DNA of 10,524 nt from CAZRHH01 sp964599885 (GTDB taxonomy: Bacteria; Chloroflexota; Dehalococcoidia; DSTF01; JACRBR01), in the NCBI GenBank assembly GCA_964599885.1, contig CAZRHH010000093.1, positions 1 to 10,524 of the forward strand, given 5' to 3'. A program made the position numbers and the translations under genes. Positions 4,941 through 10,524 of the stretch are shown here, piece by piece (positions within the stretch are counted from its first letter, which is position 1; every line of letters begins with the position of its first letter). A model generated the notes under the pieces. The model had not been told where the DNA came from. It worked only from the letters and a program-made list of their open reading frames with translations, and did not search any database.

Positions 4941-5741
4941 TCAGCGTCCCTCGAACACCGGCGCGCGCTTCTCGATGAACGCCTTCACGCCTTCCGTGAA
5001 GTCGTGCGAGCGGAACAGCGGCAGCAACTGCAAGTACACATGGTGCACGTTCGCCTCGAACGTCTCCTCCAGCGACAGCCGCATCATGCGCTTCGTCGCC
5101 TGCACGGCCATCGGCGCGTTCGCCGCGATCTCGGCCGCCATCGCGCGCGCTTCGGACATCAGCGCGTCGGCGGCGACGACCTTGTTCACGAGCCCCAATT
5201 CGAGCGCTTCCGGCGCCAGAATCGTCTGGCCGCGAAACGCGATCTCCGCCGCCTTCGCCCAGCCGACGAGTCGCGGCAGCAGCCACGTGCCGCCGCTCTC
5301 CGGCAGCACGCCGCGCTTCGTGAACACCGCCGCCAGTTTCGCGCCCTCCGCAGCGATGCGAATGTCGCAGCCCAGCGCGATGTCGAGACCGTAACCGGCA
5401 GCCGCGCCGTTCAGCGCGCAAATCACCGGCTTGTCTGTCTGGTGCAAGACGACCGGCGGGCTGTTCGCGATGTCGAACTTCGCGGGCAGCGCGCCAGCGC
5501 CGTTGATGCTGTTGCTGTTCGCCGCGTCGCCCTGTTCTTTGAGATCGAGCCCGGCGCAGAAGCCCTTGCCGGCACCCGTAAGGATGATCACGCGCACGTG
5601 CCGGTCGCGGTCCGCCTCGCGGAAAGCCTCCGAGAACGACGCCAGCATGCCGCCGCTGATCGCGTTCAGCCTATCCGGCCGGTTCAGCGTAATCGTCGCG
5701 ATGTTCTCCGAGACGTCGTACAGCAGATCACGGTATTCCAC
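4941..5741 (-). CDS. Enoyl-CoA hydratase/isomerase family protein (PaaG-like crotonase)
   Basis: GTG at 5741-5739 is chosen because AAGGAG (complement of 5750-5755) lies 8 bases upstream; the frame stays open to an ATG at 5774, which has no such site. The 266-residue protein has the crotonase fold: NRPDRLNAIS (20-29), the first oxyanion segment FCAGLDL (61-67), the second NGAAAGYGLDIALGCD (111-126), and TKRGVLPESGGTWLLPRLVG (141-160). The last motif resembles PaaG, the 1,2-epoxyphenylacetyl-CoA isomerase, which has Asp where Glu148 stands here. Rat enoyl-CoA hydratase Glu144 corresponds to a non-acidic residue (about Phe140), while Glu164 matches Glu166. This favours an isomerase or atypical hydratase on a CoA thioester over a classical beta-oxidation hydratase. 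No other phenylacetate or fatty-acid gene is adjacent, so the substrate is open. Confidence 0.9.
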   Translation of the reverse strand: MEYRDLLYDVSENIATITLNRPDRLNAISGGMLASFSEAFREADRDRHVRVIILTGAGKGFCAGLDLKEQGDAANSNSINGAGALPAKFDIANSPPVVLHQTDKPVICALNGAAAGYGLDIALGCDIRIAAEGAKLAAVFTKRGVLPESGGTWLLPRLVGWAKAAEIAFRGQTILAPEALELGLVNKVVAADALMSEARAMAAEIAANAPMAVQATKRMMRLSLEETFEANVHHVYLQLLPLFRSHDFTEGVKAFIEKRAPVFEGR

Positions 5742-5803
5742 GTTAGTTGCTCCTTCTCGATGTAAGCGCGTCACACCGAGCGTGCGCGCGTTCGGAAAGC
5801 GAC

Positions 5804-5809
5804 ATCATA
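5804..5809 (-). promoter_or_regulatory. Possible -10 box for the crotonase gene
   Basis: On the minus strand TATGAT (complement of 5804-5809) lies about 62 bases before the GTG start. At 17-base spacing the -35 position would read TTCCCA, inside the heptad array at 5828-5885. The match is modest. Confidence 0.3.
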
Positions 5810-5827
5810 GCTTCGCAGCGCGCGGCT

Positions 5828-5885
5828 GGGAACCGGGGATGGGGCATTGGGAGAGGTTTCCCAGTTCCCAGTTCCTACTTCCTAA
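5828..5885. repeat. Heptanucleotide repeat locus D, facing arrays (GGGNNNN x4 / TTCCNNN x4)
   Basis: GGGAACC, GGGGATG, GGGCATT and GGGAGAG at 5828-5855 are followed by TTCCCAG, TTCCCAG, TTCCTAC and TTCCTAA at 5858-5885. CTGGGAAC at 5826-5833 can pair with GTTCCCAG at 5864-5871. It sits 9 bases after the antiporter gene's 3' end and upstream of the crotonase gene, so it may insulate the two. Confidence 0.7.
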
Positions 5886-5894
5886 CCCTCTAAG

Positions 5895-7565
5895 CTAGCG
5901 CGTCCGCATCCGCTGCACGATCGCCAGCGCCTGCCGCGCGTCGACCCCAAACCGGTGCAAACTGTGTCGCACCATCTCCAACGCCACCTCGCGCCCGGCG
6001 ACGACCGCGTCGCCGGCGCCGGAGCGCCGCAGCCGCGCCGCCTCCGCGTCGTTCAGCGCGCGCGCGATGACGTCGAGATCCGGGTACATCGCGCGCGCCC
6101 GTTCCACCAACAGCCGCGTCGCGAACGGATCGGAGATCGCCACGACGAGCACGCGGCAGTCTTCGAGCCCCATCAGTTCGATCACGGCAGGAGTGCTGGC
6201 GTCGCCCGTGATCGCCGTCAGTCCCTCGGCCGCCGCATCCGCGACCATCCGTCGGTCCTGATCGATGACGACGACTTCGAACCGCGACGCCAGCGCCCCG
6301 GCGACCGTGCGCCCGACTTCGCCGTACCCGCAGATCACGGCGCGCCGGCCGAGCCTGCTCGTCGGCCGCGGCTCCACGGCGAGCGCGGGATCCCCGCTCG
6401 TCAGCCGTGCGTTCAGCACCGTCACGCCGGACATCAGTATCGGCGCCAGCACCACACTGATCGCCGTCGCGGCGACGACGAGTGAAAACACGTCGCTGCT
6501 GACGACGCCTTCATCGACGCCGACGCCGATGAGCACAAACGAGAACTCGCCGCTCGCCGTCAACAGCGCACCCGCCGCGAGCGCGGTACGTTGCGTCTGG
6601 CCGGCGATGCGCGCGAACGCCGCGGACAGCGCGCCCTTGGCCACGACGATGAGCAGCAGCAAGACGACCAGCGCCAGCGCGTTCTCGCGCAGTACGCCCA
6701 CGTCGATCAGCATCCCCGCGGAAACGAAAAACAACACCGCGAACACGTCGCGCGCCGGCAGCAGATCGCCGAGTACCTGGTGCGAAAGATCCGCCTCGCT
6801 GACGACGAGTCCGGCGATGAACGCACCGAGCGCCAGCGACAACCCGACCTGTTCGGAAGCCAGCGCCGTGCCCAGCGCCAGCGCCGCGATCGCCAGAACA
6901 AACAGTTCGCGCGAACCCTGTTCGGCGATCCGCGCCAACAACCACGGGACGACCCGCAGCCCAAGCACCGCCATGACCGCGATGAACGCCAGCGCCTTCA
7001 GGCTGGCCAGCCCGACGCTCGATCCGACGTTACCCTCATCCGCGACTGCGATCAGCACAGCGACGATGACGACCGCCGCCAAATCCTGCACGATGCCCCA
7101 TGCGACGGCGATGCGTCCATGCACCGACGCGATCTCGCCACGCTCTGACAACAACTTGACGATCACCGCCGTGCTGCTGATGGCGATCGCCCCGCCGGCG
7201 AAGAGCGACTCCTGTGTCTCCCAGCCGATGGCGACGCCGAACGCTGTCCCCGCCGCCATGACGCAGGACACCTGCGCCAGCGCGGCCAGCCCGATCGGCC
7301 AGCCGACGCGCGTCAAATCCCGCAGTGAATACTGGACGCCGATGCCGAAGAGCAGCAGCACGACGCCGATGTCGGCGATGAGCCGTAGCCGATCGACGTC
7401 CGCCGCGAATCCAGGCGTAGATGAACTGATGAGCACGCCGGCGAAGACGTAACCGGCGATCGAAGAGAGTCCGATGCGCGTCGCGAGCCAGCCGCCGGCA
7501 AGCGCAACGCCGAGCGCCGCCACAAGATCAATGAGCAGCCCCGGCTCGTTCTCCATCGGCGACAT
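5895..7565 (-). CDS. CPA2-family cation:proton antiporter with RCK domain (Kef/YbaL-like)
   Basis: The 556-residue form starting at ATG 7565-7563 begins just before the first membrane segment (LLIDLVAALGVALAGGWLA); a longer frame to 7709 runs through hairpin repeats and is rejected. Residues 1 to about 395 form a dozen or so hydrophobic helices with CPA2 hallmarks: SIAGYVFAGVLIS, LLLFGIGVQYSL, ISSTAVIVKLLSERGE, SLALGAFIAGLVVSE, VLFFVSAGMLIDVG and LLTASGEFSFVLIGVG. Residues 407 to about 540 are an RCK/TrkA-N Rossmann domain with GYGEVG and VVVIDQD, expected to bind a nucleotide and gate transport. Length and the RALND...EVALEMVRHSLHRFGV end match YbaL, lacking a TrkA-C domain. It exports K+ or Na+ in exchange for protons at the inner membrane. 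No KefF/KefG-like partner is adjacent. The ribosome site is weak. Confidence 0.92.
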   Translation of the reverse strand: MSPMENEPGLLIDLVAALGVALAGGWLATRIGLSSIAGYVFAGVLISSSTPGFAADVDRLRLIADIGVVLLLFGIGVQYSLRDLTRVGWPIGLAALAQVSCVMAAGTAFGVAIGWETQESLFAGGAIAISSTAVIVKLLSERGEIASVHGRIAVAWGIVQDLAAVVIVAVLIAVADEGNVGSSVGLASLKALAFIAVMAVLGLRVVPWLLARIAEQGSRELFVLAIAALALGTALASEQVGLSLALGAFIAGLVVSEADLSHQVLGDLLPARDVFAVLFFVSAGMLIDVGVLRENALALVVLLLLIVVAKGALSAAFARIAGQTQRTALAAGALLTASGEFSFVLIGVGVDEGVVSSDVFSLVVAATAISVVLAPILMSGVTVLNARLTSGDPALAVEPRPTSRLGRRAVICGYGEVGRTVAGALASRFEVVVIDQDRRMVADAAAEGLTAITGDASTPAVIELMGLEDCRVLVVAISDPFATRLLVERARAMYPDLDVIARALNDAEAARLRRSGAGDAVVAGREVALEMVRHSLHRFGVDARQALAIVQRMRTR

Positions 7566-7610
7566 AGTAACCGGAGACTGGAAACGCGAAGCCGGATCAT
7601 CGAAGGAACG

Positions 7611-7641
7611 GTAGGGCCGCCGCTTGCCGCCGTTGGCAAGC
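7611..7641. repeat. Intergenic hairpin, 7566-7885 spacer, first of three
   Basis: GCTTGCC at 7622-7628 pairs with GGCAAGC at 7635-7641 around GCCGTT. It is preceded by GTAGGGCCGCC, resembling the GTAGGGGC lead of the other hairpins. The pairing pattern is less tidy than in the next two. Confidence 0.5.
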
Positions 7642-7670
7642 CGCACACACCGCCGAACATCTGCACAATG

Positions 7671-7695
7671 GTAGGGGCCCCGCTTGCTGGGCCCC
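7671..7695. repeat. Intergenic hairpin, second of three (GTAG + GGGGCCC / GGGCCCC)
   Basis: GGGGCCC at 7674-7680 pairs with GGGCCCC at 7689-7695 around CGCTTGCT, after GTA. The lead GTAGGGGC is the same as in the 456-490 hairpin, while the stem and loop differ. Confidence 0.65.
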
Positions 7696-7725
7696 CGCGA
7701 TCCGCGCACGCGCCACGATCCGTGG

Positions 7726-7745
7726 CGGCACAGCTTGCTGTGCCG
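7726..7745. repeat. Intergenic hairpin, third of three (20-bp perfect palindrome)
   Basis: CGGCACAGCT at 7726-7735 is mirrored by its reverse complement-like arm GCTGTGCCG at 7737-7745, centred on the TT at 7735-7736. The centre AGCTTGCT shares GCTTGC with the two preceding hairpins although the arms are unrelated. Confidence 0.65.
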
Positions 7746-7779
7746 TTGTAGTCCGCGTAATCACGCCACCAACCCCGCC

Positions 7780-7821
7780 TCCATCCTCCATCCTCCTTCT
7801 TCCATCCTCCAGCCTCCAGCG
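7780..7821. repeat. Heptanucleotide tandem repeat, locus E (TCCATCC type)
   Basis: Six adjacent 7-bp units: TCCATCC twice, then TCCTTCT, TCCATCC, TCCAGCC and TCCAGCG. The unit also appears at 4883-4889 in locus C. It lies upstream of the glycosidase-like lipoprotein gene. Confidence 0.75.
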
Positions 7822-7855
7822 CACCAACGAGCGAAACACGCCGAAACTACGATCA

Positions 7856-7863
7856 GGTACAAT
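7856..7863 (+). promoter_or_regulatory. Putative -10 promoter element (GGTACAAT)
   Basis: TACAAT at 7858-7863 within GGTACAATCGCG lies 22 bases upstream of the ATG at 7886. The same octamer precedes the small gene at 2259. No -35 match is obvious, so these may be extended -10 promoters. Confidence 0.45.
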
Positions 7864-7885
7864 CGCGCGGGATTTGGGGAGGACG

Positions 7886-8986
7886 ATGTCCGGGCGCATT
7901 TCACGACTCTTCACGCTTGCGGCCGTCGCCGTCGCGCTGCTGGCATCCGCTGCGTGCGGCGATACCGGCGGCGCCGGCGAGAGCGAAGCCGTCGTTCCCG
8001 AGGGACCGGCACGCTCGTTCATGATGGGCTTCAGCTCGCTGCCGCGCGAACTCAACGCCGCCTCGTACGCCGATACCATCGACTTCGCCGGCGACAACGG
8101 CGACATCGTGCTCATTCAGCGCACCGTGCCCTGGTCCGACTTCTTCCCCGGCGCAGAACTCAGCGACGAGACGGCGAACAACACAGCGTCCGAGCGCGAC
8201 GCCATCGACGAGAACGACCTGGCGCTCTTCTTCGCGATCGATCCCACCGACGGCGCGAGCGGCCGCGACCGGCTTGTCGACCTGCCGCTCTCGCACGAAG
8301 GCAAGCGCTTCGACGATCCGGATGTGCGCGCCGCCTTCGTGTCGTACGCCGAGTATGTGGCGATCAACTACAAGCCGCAGTACCTCGCGCTCGGCGTCGA
8401 GATGAATCTTTACTACGAGAAGAACCGCGAAGACTTCGAGCACTTCAAGTCGCTCTACAGCGCCGCCTACGACGTGGTCAAGGAAGCATCGCCGGCCACG
8501 CAGGTCACCGTGACGCTGCAGTACGAAGACCTGCAAGCGCTGCTGCCGCGGGATGACACGCACTTCGCCGACTGGCAACTCGTCCGCGCGTTCGAGCCGA
8601 AGCTGGACGTGACGGCGATCAGCACGTATCCCAGCTTTGCCTTCGCCGACGCCGCGTCGATCCCGGAGAACTACTACAGCCAGCTCCGCGCCTTCACGGA
8701 CAACCCGATCGTGATCGCCGAGATGGGATTCTCGTCGGCGCCGGGGCTTCAGGGGCTGAACAGCGGCACCGAACCGGCGCAGGCCGACTTCGTCGAGCGC
8801 GTCCTCGCCGACGCCGGCCGCCTGTCGATGCCGGCCGTCGTCTGGTTCGCGATCTGGGACCCCGCGTACGCGCGCGACACCGCCTTCAGCGCGTTCCAAA
8901 GCATCGGCCTCCGCCGCGCCGACGACACCGGCAAACCCGCCTGGAACTCGTGGGCGGCGGCGGCGCGCCGCCCCTACGTGCCGTGA
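7886..8986 (+). CDS. Secreted lipoprotein with TIM-barrel, clan GH-A-like glycosidase features
   Basis: ATG 7886 follows GGGGAGG (7876-7882) with only 3 bases between; an in-frame TTG at 7874 overlaps that site and is less likely. The 366-residue protein has a hydrophobic signal and lipobox SAAC (Cys24), then a short Gly/Glu/Ser linker, so it should be lipid-anchored outside the cytoplasm. The body looks like a TIM barrel: MMGFSSLPREL near 46, IVLIQRTVPW (74-83), YLALGVEMNLYY (166-177) with Glu172 as candidate acid/base, LDVTAISTYPSF (240-251), NPIVIAEMGFSS (273-284) with Glu279 as candidate nucleophile, and VVWFAIWD (318-325). Two Glu at strand ends about 107 residues apart fit retaining clan GH-A hydrolases, with GH53-like endogalactanase as one candidate. 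The family and substrate are not established, and no sugar transporter or other glycosidase gene is adjacent. Confidence 0.75.
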   Translation: MSGRISRLFTLAAVAVALLASAACGDTGGAGESEAVVPEGPARSFMMGFSSLPRELNAASYADTIDFAGDNGDIVLIQRTVPWSDFFPGAELSDETANNTASERDAIDENDLALFFAIDPTDGASGRDRLVDLPLSHEGKRFDDPDVRAAFVSYAEYVAINYKPQYLALGVEMNLYYEKNREDFEHFKSLYSAAYDVVKEASPATQVTVTLQYEDLQALLPRDDTHFADWQLVRAFEPKLDVTAISTYPSFAFADAASIPENYYSQLRAFTDNPIVIAEMGFSSAPGLQGLNSGTEPAQADFVERVLADAGRLSMPAVVWFAIWDPAYARDTAFSAFQSIGLRRADDTGKPAWNSWAAAARRPYVP

Positions 8987-8989
8987 TCT

Positions 8990-9087
8990 GGGATTGGTTT
9001 CCGGGGATCAGGAATTAGGCGACCGAATCGACGTAGCCCGTTCCGAGCGCCCAGTACCCAGTCCCTACTACCCTCCTTCCCATCCCC
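8990..9087. repeat. Heptanucleotide repeat locus F (GGGATNN-like then AGTNCCC-like)
   Basis: After the lipoprotein stop, GGGATTG, GTTTCCG, GGGATCA and GGAATTA run in 7-bp steps at 8990-9017. AGTACCC, AGTCCCT, ACTACCC, TCCTTCC and CATCCCC follow at 9053-9087. As in loci C and D, a G-rich tract is followed by a C-rich tract. The remaining spacer to 9184 should hold the glnA promoter; TAGGCT at 9114-9119 is a weak -10 candidate. Confidence 0.55.
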
Positions 9088-9184
9088 GCAACATGGATGT
9101 AACATCGCCGCGGTAGGCTATCCTTCGATTCACCCTTCAAACGGGCGCACATAGTTTGGCGTCGTGGCCAGCGGGAGAGGTTCC

Positions 9185-10312
9185 ATGCAGTTCTACAAAG
9201 CCGAGTACATCTGGATCGACGGCACCAAGCCGACGGCCAAGCTGCGTTCCAAGACCAAGATCGTCCCCGCCGGCGAAGAGCCGCCGATCTGGGGCTTCGA
9301 CGGATCGAGCACGAACCAGGCTCCGGGCTCCAACTCCGACTGCGTGCTGCAGCCGGTGTTCGTCTGCCCCGACCCGATCCGCGGCGGCGAGCACAAACTC
9401 GTCCTCAACGAAGTGCTGCTCACCGACATGAAGCCGCACGTCACGAACACGCGCGCCGCGTGCGTCCGCATCGCCAGGAAGTACAAGTCGCACGACACCT
9501 GGTTCGGCATCGAGCAGGAGTACACCTTCTTCGAAGGCGCGAAGCCGCTGGGCTGGCCCGATAACGGTTTCCCCGCGCCGCAGGGCGGCTACTACTGCGG
9601 CGTCGGCGCCGATGAAGTATTCGGCCGCGAGATCGTCGAAGCGCACACCGACGCCTGCCTCGCCGCCGGCCTGATGATCGGCGGCACCAACGGCGAAGTG
9701 ATGCCCGGCCAGTGGGAGTTCCAGATCGGCCCGATCGGGCCGGTCGAGTGTTCCGACCACCTGTGGGTCGCCCGCTGGCTGCTCTACCGGATCGCCGAGG
9801 ACTACGGTGTCGCCGCCACGCTCTACCCGAAGCCCGTCAAGGGCGACTGGAACGGCGCCGGCGCGCACACCAACTTCTCGACACGCGAGATGCGCGACTC
9901 GTACAAGCCATGCGTCGCCGCCGCCGAAGCCCTCTCGACGCGCCACGAACTGCACATCGAGAACTACGGGTACGCGATCGAAGAGCGCCTGACAGGCCTG
10001 CACGAGACAGCGTCGTACAAGGAGTTCAAGTACGGCCTCTCCGACCGCGGCGCGTCGGTGCGCATCCCGTGGCAGGTGGGCATCGCGCGCAAGGGCTACA
10101 TCGAAGACCGCCGCCCGAACGCCAACATGGACCCGTACATCGTCACGCGCCTGATCACCGAGACCGTCTGCGGCACCGCCGAGGGCGAGACGCTGTCCGG
10201 CACGACCACCGCCGCGCCCGCAGCGCGCGTCGCCGCATCCCGCAACGGCGCATCGAAGCCGTCAGCATCGAAGAACGGCGCGGCCCGCAAGAAGGCGGGC
10301 GCGCGGCGGTAG
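9185..10312 (+). CDS. glnA: Glutamine synthetase type II (GSII) with basic C-terminal tail
   Basis: ATG 9185 follows GGGAGAGG (9173-9180); a GTG at 9164 is in frame but would place this site inside the gene. The 375-residue enzyme joins ammonia to glutamate with ATP. Short length and motifs identify the eukaryotic-type GSII rather than the 450-residue GSI: AEYIWIDG (6-13), WGFDGSSTNQA (36-46), metal ligands in GIEQEY (108-113), GGYYCGVG (134-141), VMPGQWEFQIGP (172-183), GDWNGAGAHTN (220-230), DRGASVRIP (287-295) and EDRRPNANMDPY (307-318). The Tyr adenylylation loop of GSI is absent in this type. The core ends near residue 329; the last 46 residues are an Ala/Ser/Gly/Lys/Arg tail ending RKKAGARR, not part of normal GSII. 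No ammonium transporter or PII gene is adjacent. Confidence 0.95.
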   Translation: MQFYKAEYIWIDGTKPTAKLRSKTKIVPAGEEPPIWGFDGSSTNQAPGSNSDCVLQPVFVCPDPIRGGEHKLVLNEVLLTDMKPHVTNTRAACVRIARKYKSHDTWFGIEQEYTFFEGAKPLGWPDNGFPAPQGGYYCGVGADEVFGREIVEAHTDACLAAGLMIGGTNGEVMPGQWEFQIGPIGPVECSDHLWVARWLLYRIAEDYGVAATLYPKPVKGDWNGAGAHTNFSTREMRDSYKPCVAAAEALSTRHELHIENYGYAIEERLTGLHETASYKEFKYGLSDRGASVRIPWQVGIARKGYIEDRRPNANMDPYIVTRLITETVCGTAEGETLSGTTTAAPAARVAASRNGASKPSASKNGAARKKAGARR

Positions 10313-10331
10313 CCGTCGCGGTCCGGTTCAC

Positions 10332-10365
10332 CGCAAAGACGCAAAGAGCGCAGAGGACGCAAAGG
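10332..10365. repeat. Degenerate tandem repeat (CGCAAAGA type, 8-9 bp)
   Basis: Four units, CGCAAAGA, CGCAAAGAG, CGCAGAGGA and CGCAAAGG, lie between the glnA stop and its terminator. The unit length varies between 8 and 9. Arrays of this appearance are spread between genes in many environmental bacteria. Confidence 0.6.
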
Positions 10366-10376
10366 TCTTTATTGAG

Positions 10377-10406
10377 GGGCGGTCGCTAAAGCGACCGCCC
10401 TTTATT
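10377..10406 (+). terminator. Rho-independent terminator of glnA
   Basis: GGGCGGTCGC at 10377-10386 pairs perfectly with GCGACCGCCC at 10391-10400 around TAAA, followed directly by TTTATT. It lies 64 bases after the glnA stop and is the only textbook intrinsic terminator in the window. Confidence 0.85.
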
Positions 10407-10480
10407 CCGTCCGGACTGCCCTAATAGACTCAGACGACGACGCGAACGGTCGCTCTGGGCGTGATCACTGAAACCAAGCT

Positions 10481-10524
10481 CCCCCTCTCCAAGAATTTGG
10501 AGAGGGGGCCGGGGGGTGAGGCCG
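10481..10524. repeat. Interspersed hairpin repeat, cut by window edge
   Basis: CCCCCTCTCCAA at 10481-10492 pairs perfectly with TTGGAGAGGGGG at 10497-10508 around GAAT, then CCGGGGGGTGAGG follows. Elements of this form (CCCTCTCC...GGAGAGGG plus GGGGTGAGG) are widespread intergenic repeats in bacteria. The right end lies outside the window. Confidence 0.65.

Larger units (their letters stand above)
7566..7885. other. Repeat-filled spacer between antiporter and lipoprotein genes
   Basis: This 320-base gap between divergent genes holds three hairpins, the TCCATCC heptad tract and a possible promoter, all listed separately. Open frames through it are continuations or shadows. I see no small gene or RNA gene of a known class. 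Confidence 0.6.

Noticed and set aside
4914..5765. Plus-strand open frame of 283 residues opposite the crotonase gene
   Set aside because: It is Arg/Gln/His-rich shadow coding; the minus strand carries the clear crotonase motifs and ribosome site.
6265..7452. Plus-strand open frame of 395 residues opposite the antiporter
   Set aside because: It is Ser/Thr/Ala-rich with no hydrophobic pattern or motifs, as expected opposite membrane-protein codons.
7566..7709. 48-residue N-terminal extension of the antiporter
   Set aside because: It would translate the hairpin repeats and places a charged segment before the first membrane helix; ATG 7565 fits better.
2926..9087. CRISPR array
   Set aside because: Repeat units are 7-14 bp, contiguous without spacers, and no cas gene is present.

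Overview
This is a GC-rich bacterial chromosome segment with eleven gene-sized units, nine of them apparently intact or window-truncated and two carrying frameshifts. Start codons include TTG and GTG, and two proteins carry lipoprotein signal peptides with a diderm/monoderm-neutral lipobox. The intergenic spaces are full of short imperfect tandem repeats and hairpins. Together with the gene set (TAP-type lipoprotein hydrolase, eukaryotic-type glutamine synthetase GSII, IdeR-like regulator, csrA away from flagellar genes) this suggests a Chloroflexota-like or similar high-GC environmental bacterium. That assignment is inference, not proven by the sequence.

Layout, left to right. At 2-400 is the 3' end of purA (+). 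At 401-643 is a repeat-rich spacer with a 10-bp tandem repeat and an inverted pair of near-identical hairpins. At 644-2197 is a TAP-family alpha/beta-hydrolase lipoprotein (+). At 2259-2909 are two small translationally coupled genes (+), a DUF5678-like protein and a retropepsin-like aspartic protease. Each is broken by an apparent single-base loss. At 2969-3655 is a DtxR/IdeR-family metalloregulator (-), flanked on both sides by copies of a 7-bp repeat. At 3839-4222 is a small winged-helix regulator (-). At 4223-4495 is a regulatory spacer with a near-consensus promoter, a 14-bp-period repeat array and a GGA-rich leader, followed by csrA (4496-4744, +). At 4941-5741 is a PaaG-like crotonase (-). 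At 5895-7565 is a Kef/YbaL-type CPA2 antiporter with a C-terminal RCK domain (-). At 7566-7885 is a spacer with three hairpins and a 7-bp repeat tract. At 7886-8986 is a secreted lipoprotein with TIM-barrel glycosidase-like features (+). At 9185-10312 is GSII (+) with an unusual basic C-terminal tail, followed by a clear intrinsic terminator and two further repeat types at the window edge.

The genes do not form one pathway; most look like single transcription units for housekeeping and regulation (purine synthesis, nitrogen assimilation, metal sensing, cation/proton exchange, acyl-CoA metabolism, post-transcriptional control). I saw no defence system, CRISPR array, transposase, tRNA or rRNA. 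The most unusual content is non-coding: (1) a 14-bp-period array between the winged-helix regulator and csrA, abutting a TTGACG-17-TATAAT promoter; (2) degenerate heptanucleotide tandem repeats at six intergenic loci, several arranged as G-rich heptads followed by complementary C-rich heptads; (3) families of hairpins with changing arms but conserved flanks or loops.
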